DNA from: Clostridiales bacterium
GTDB taxonomy: Bacteria; Bacillota; Clostridia; Peptostreptococcales; JAAYPU01
DNA length: 8,647 nt
Assembly: GCA_012519645.1 (NCBI GenBank)
Contig: JAAYPU010000079.1
Coordinates: forward strand, 1-8,647
Direction of reading: 5' to 3'
In this document: in pieces, positions 5,971 to 8,647 of the stretch
Layout of the letters: every line of letters begins with the position of its first letter
Position numbering within the stretch: position 1 is the first letter of the stretch
Position numbers and translations under genes: made by a program
Notes under the pieces: model-generated
Told to the model about the DNA's origin: nothing
Database searches by the model: none
Seen by the model: only the letters and a program-made list of their open reading frames with translations

Positions 5971-5999
5971 TTCATAAACAAGAAATTATATATTATAAT
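5971..5999 (+). promoter_or_regulatory. Predicted promoter of the surface protein gene
   Basis: TTCATA (5971-5976) and TATAAT (5994-5999) are 17 bp apart. Transcription would begin near 6006, inside the palindromic site described next, leaving a leader of about 120 nt. Confidence 0.6.
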
Positions 6000-6004
6000 A
6001 TATT

Positions 6005-6031
6005 ATGACCACGGTCATTCACTCTGGTCAT
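6005..6031. promoter_or_regulatory. Operator-like palindrome TGACC/GGTCA with extra half-site
   Basis: ATGACC-AC-GGTCAT (6005-6018) is a 14-bp palindrome with a two-base centre; another GGTCAT half-site lies at 6026-6031. It covers the expected transcription start of the preceding promoter, where a bound repressor would block initiation. Short TGACC/GGTCA dyads are known operators for some TetR-family and similar dimeric regulators. No regulator gene is in the window, so the binding protein is unknown. Confidence 0.5.
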
Positions 6032-6067
6032 GGCGAAAGGTATAGGAGCTTTATGATTATAGAAAAA

Positions 6068-6097
6068 CCGGGATGAGCCTGAGTGATAACATTCCGG
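6068..6097 (+). other. Hairpin in the leader of the surface protein gene
   Basis: CCGGGATG (6068-6075) can pair with CATTCCGG (6090-6097) with one G-U wobble and a 14-base loop. It ends 16 bp before the ribosome binding site AAGGAG (6114-6119). I recognise no riboswitch class in it. Confidence 0.35.
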
Positions 6098-6127
6098 AAG
6101 TTAAATTAATGCAAAGGAGATGCACAG

Positions 6128-8605
6128 ATGAGAGAGGATTTGCTTAATATGCGGAAGCTGATAATCAGAGTCCTGTTTATGGCATGTATGCTGTTCATAT
6201 TGTCTGAAGGAACTGTTTTGGCCAGCCCCGGAGATACTATTTGGGCAAACGTCACAGTGGGAACCGATGAAGCTGTTCCCTGCAGATTTGAAATACTGAA
6301 AGAACCTGACGGCGAGAATAACGGAGAAGTACAGCTTGGAGTTTTTGCCGGATCGATTGATACTTCCTATGATTATGCAGGCGGCAAGCTGATCATTCCT
6401 TCTGTGGTTAGGTACAACGATAATGATTACGATGTAGTCAGTATCAGGGGTTCTGCATTCAGAGGGTTTACTAATTTGACCGGTGATTTGGTAATACCGT
6501 CTTCAATCACTTCCATAGGAAGCTATGCTTTTTATCAATGCAAAATAGAATCTTTGACCATCGGGGGAAACGTAGAGTCTATCGAGGACTATGCATTCTA
6601 TGCTTGCAGTGAATTAACCGGCGAGTTATTCATACCATCCTCGGTTACTTCAATAGGAAACGGTGCATTCGGGATATGCGAGAAGTTATCCTCACTGCGG
6701 TTTGCTGAAGGAATTGAGCTTTCATCCTTGAAAGAGAGTGTATTTTCAAGTTGCTATGGATTGACAGGTGACTTGATTATTCCATCCTCGGTTACGTCGA
6801 TAGGTAATAATGCTTTTTATAGATGCGAAAATCTATCCTCACTTACGTTTGAGGAAGGCAGCAAGCTTACTGCTATAGGTAATTCTTCGTTTTTTTATTG
6901 CATAGGAATAAGAGGAAATTTGACTATCCCATCCACGGTTACATCAATCGGTGAAAATGCTTTCAAAAGTTGCGGATTTAACGGCACTTTGACCATCGGA
7001 GAAAATGTAGAATCTATTGGGGGGAGCGCATTTTCTTATTGCAGCGGATTAAGGGGCAATTTGTTTATTCCTGAATCAGTCACTTCAATTGGGGGTTACG
7101 CTTTTGAAAGCTGCTATGAATTTTCTTCATTGCGGTTTGCAGAAGGATGCAAGCTTACCTCTATTGCAAACGGAGCCTTCAGGTATTGCAGTGGATTAAC
7201 AGGCAATCTGACCATTCCATCTACGGTTACTTCGATTGGAAATAGTGCTTTTGATACTTGCCTAAGCTTAACAGGTTTGACCATCGGTGAAAATGTCATG
7301 TCTATCGGGGATTCTGCATTTTCTCATTGCGAAGAATTAACCGGTATTTTGACGATTCCATCTTCAGTTACTTCTATTGGAAAGTATGCTTTTCTTTATT
7401 GTGAAAATTTGGATTCACTAAGGTTTGAAGAAGACAGCAGGCTTGAAACAATAGGGGAGTATGCTTTCTGGAATTGCTTCAAATTTACCGGCGATTTGTT
7501 CATTCCATCTTCAGTTTCTACGATTGCAGCCAATGCATTTTTAGGCTGCAGCAGGCTCAGCAATGTTATTCTCTTAAGCGCTGTTGCCCCTGCAGTGAGC
7601 AGCAATTCATTCAGCGGATCATATCCGATTTACTATCCTTGTGAAGGAACAGGCTACGACACAGGTGTCTGGGAAACGGCCTATAATAGCCGCCTTCGAA
7701 GCGATAAGGAATCCACACCTAATGCTACCTTTACTGCCACAGGCTCTGATACAGGCATACTCAGCGGTGTGGCAAGCGGCATGGAATACAGCATGGATGA
7801 CGGTGACAGCTGGTTTGATATAGCCGGCAACAGCATTGAATTGACAGGCCTTTCACCCTGTATCATTTCGGTAATAAAGAGGGGCGGCAAAGCCTTTATC
7901 AGGGATTCAGAGATCCAGACCATAACAGTCACAAAAGCGCCGATACCTGATTCAGTAGATAAGGCTGACTGCACCACTTTTTCAAATTACGACGGCAAGC
8001 TTATCGGCGTAACATCAGAAATGGAATATAAGCTATCCACAGACTCTGACTGGGAGGACGGCAATGACAGCGACATTACCGGACTTTCAAATGGCATTTA
8101 CTATGTTCGCATCAAGGTATCAGGAACAGTTCTTGCCTCTGATAAGCTGATTATTGTGATAAACGAATATATTCCAGAGAGCGATGACTATATTCCGGCT
8201 CCTGTCAGCAGGGTCGAAAGCGGTGACAGCATTACCGGACAAAACTTTGAACAGCTTATTTCCGAAGGAAAAACTTTTACGGTGGATGGAGACAACGGAG
8301 CAAAGCTGGTATTCGACACCGATGCTCTAAAGGGAATTTCCGGACAGACTTCGGGCAATGTCAAGGTGGAGATGAAGGATGTTTCTGCTTCATATCAGGA
8401 AAGCTTTCCCGGCAAGCTGGTGTTTTCTCTGACTGTTTCTTCCGGCAACGAAATCATCAAGAATTTTGGCGGCGAAGTCACAGTTACTTTGCCATATGAA
8501 CTGAAGGAAGGGGAAAATCCGCAAAATGTTACTGTTTGGCATCTTGCAAGCGACGGCACCATGACCTGTACCCGGTTTGCCGGACACGCAGTTAAGTTGG
8601 TATAA
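6128..8605 (+). CDS. Secreted BspA-like leucine-rich-repeat protein, 3' end cut by an insertion sequence
   Basis: ATG 6128 lies 8 bp after AAGGAG (6114-6119). Residues 1-32 form a Sec signal peptide (MRKLIIRVLF core; V-L-A before the cut at 32/33). About 16 units of the BspA/LRR_5 type fill residues 85-490, each reading roughly L-x-IPSSVTSIG-x2-AF-x2-C; the run ends in an IYYP capping segment near 505. Two related modules follow (about 532-605 and 608-680), with SGMEYSMDDGDSW and SEMEYKLSTDSDW as matching cores. Residues 695-813 form a C-terminal domain containing GGEVTVTLPYELKEGENPQNV. Normal versions of that domain continue after DGTMT with more strands; here the last 12 residues and the stop (from base 8567) come from an insertion sequence. 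The lost part may include a wall anchor such as SLH domains (inference). Such proteins are exported and bind host or matrix ligands or other cells; the ligand here is unknown. It is the only gene of its unit. Confidence 0.88.
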   Translation: MREDLLNMRKLIIRVLFMACMLFILSEGTVLASPGDTIWANVTVGTDEAVPCRFEILKEPDGENNGEVQLGVFAGSIDTSYDYAGGKLIIPSVVRYNDNDYDVVSIRGSAFRGFTNLTGDLVIPSSITSIGSYAFYQCKIESLTIGGNVESIEDYAFYACSELTGELFIPSSVTSIGNGAFGICEKLSSLRFAEGIELSSLKESVFSSCYGLTGDLIIPSSVTSIGNNAFYRCENLSSLTFEEGSKLTAIGNSSFFYCIGIRGNLTIPSTVTSIGENAFKSCGFNGTLTIGENVESIGGSAFSYCSGLRGNLFIPESVTSIGGYAFESCYEFSSLRFAEGCKLTSIANGAFRYCSGLTGNLTIPSTVTSIGNSAFDTCLSLTGLTIGENVMSIGDSAFSHCEELTGILTIPSSVTSIGKYAFLYCENLDSLRFEEDSRLETIGEYAFWNCFKFTGDLFIPSSVSTIAANAFLGCSRLSNVILLSAVAPAVSSNSFSGSYPIYYPCEGTGYDTGVWETAYNSRLRSDKESTPNATFTATGSDTGILSGVASGMEYSMDDGDSWFDIAGNSIELTGLSPCIISVIKRGGKAFIRDSEIQTITVTKAPIPDSVDKADCTTFSNYDGKLIGVTSEMEYKLSTDSDWEDGNDSDITGLSNGIYYVRIKVSGTVLASDKLIIVINEYIPESDDYIPAPVSRVESGDSITGQNFEQLISEGKTFTVDGDNGAKLVFDTDALKGISGQTSGNVKVEMKDVSASYQESFPGKLVFSLTVSSGNEIIKNFGGEVTVTLPYELKEGENPQNVTVWHLASDGTMTCTRFAGHAVKLV
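6497..7560 (+). repeat. Tandem double-repeat array coding leucine-rich repeats
   Basis: The codons for the IP(S/E)SVTSIG element recur at 6497, 6635, 6782, 6929, 7070, 7217, 7358 and 7505, that is every 46, 49, 49, 47, 49, 47 and 49 codons. Each period holds two leucine-rich units. The second unit is either a 49-codon type (RFAEG or close variants) or a 46-47 codon type (TIGENV). Confidence 0.9.
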
Positions 8606-8606
8606 T
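8577..8606 (+). promoter_or_regulatory. Predicted promoter inside the insertion sequence end
   Basis: TTGCCG (8577-8582), an 18-bp spacer and TATAAT (8601-8606) preceded by TGG as an extended -10. It points into the element and would drive the transposase gene. Confidence 0.5.
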
Positions 8607-8631
8607 AATACCAAGAAAGGGCGTGGAACGG

Positions 8632-8647
8632 TTGGCAAAAAAGAGGA
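8632..8647 (+). CDS. Start of a transposase gene, 5' end only
   Basis: TTG 8632 begins M-A-K-K-R, cut by the window edge. AAAGG at 8616-8620 is a plausible ribosome binding site at slightly long spacing. MAKKR with further basic residues is a frequent start of IS3-family OrfA, which carries a helix-turn-helix that binds the element ends. Five codons alone cannot prove the identity. Confidence 0.45.

Larger units (their letters stand above)
8567..8647 (+). mobile_element. Left end of an IS3-like insertion sequence, partial
   Basis: At 8567 the coding sense of the surface protein stops abruptly and a sequence starting TGTACCCGGTTTGCCGGACA begins. It has the TG start usual for IS3-family termini, is followed by a promoter, and leads into a TTG-started frame MAKKR, a common beginning of IS3-family OrfA transposases. 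The element runs off the window, so the right end and the target duplication cannot be seen. The family is recognised from memory of the pattern, not from a search. Confidence 0.65.

Noticed and set aside
6053..6147. Two short leader frames (MIIEKPG at 6053-6076 and a 24-codon frame at 6073-6147)
   Set aside because: The first has a fair AGGAG before it and overlaps the second by ATGA, but both are short with no family likeness; could be a chance pairing, so not called as genes.
7114..7977. Reverse-strand frames inside the surface protein gene
   Set aside because: They are shadows of the biased, repeated codons of the leucine-rich-repeat gene and lack ribosome binding sites.

Overview
The window looks like a chromosomal accessory region of a low-GC, Gram-positive anaerobe of the Clostridia type. 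That is inferred from AT-rich DNA, strong AGGAGG-like ribosome binding sites with frequent TTG/GTG starts, compact intrinsic terminators, a type I-C-like CRISPR repeat, an N-terminal lipobox, and a BspA-like leucine-rich-repeat surface protein. Nothing in the sequence fixes the genus. All identifiable genes lie on the + strand.

Bases 1-762 are the trailing end of a CRISPR array: twelve 33-nt repeats (the first cut by the window edge, the last degenerate) and eleven 33-35 nt spacers. The array reads left to right, so its leader, and probably the cas genes, lie to the left outside the window. Two spacers translate into peptides that look like phage protein motifs (RusA-type resolvase; MazG-like pyrophosphohydrolase). 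Next to the array is a small unrecognised gene (798-1088) whose reading frame appears to be cut by a one-base shift; the lost C-terminus is visible up to 1152.

Bases 1220-1908 hold a single-gene unit: promoter, CDP-alcohol phosphatidyltransferase gene, terminator. The family's N-terminus can only be recovered by starting at an ATT codon (1316), well placed behind a strong ribosome binding site.

Bases 2071-3974 hold a tight four-gene operon: lipoprotein, sigma-70 family (ECF-like) sigma factor, small single-pass membrane protein in the usual anti-sigma position, and a Yip1-like five-helix membrane protein, closed by a strong terminator. It looks like an envelope-sensing regulatory cassette.

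Bases 4004-5934 hold a stand-alone acyl-CoA synthetase (AMP-forming) gene with promoter and terminator. It carries an in-frame TGA where the conserved Gly of the Thr-Gly-Asp motif should be. The remaining 131 codons are intact, so this is a fresh nonsense mutation, a sequencing error, or (less likely) recoding.

Bases 5971-8647 hold a promoter overlapped by a palindromic TGACC/GGTCA operator-like site, then a secreted leucine-rich-repeat protein built from alternating 46-49 codon double repeats. Its 3' end is interrupted at about 8567 by what looks like the left end of an IS3-like insertion sequence, whose transposase gene starts at the last bases of the window. The window thus shows three probably broken genes (small array-side gene, ligase, surface protein) alongside an intact sigma operon.
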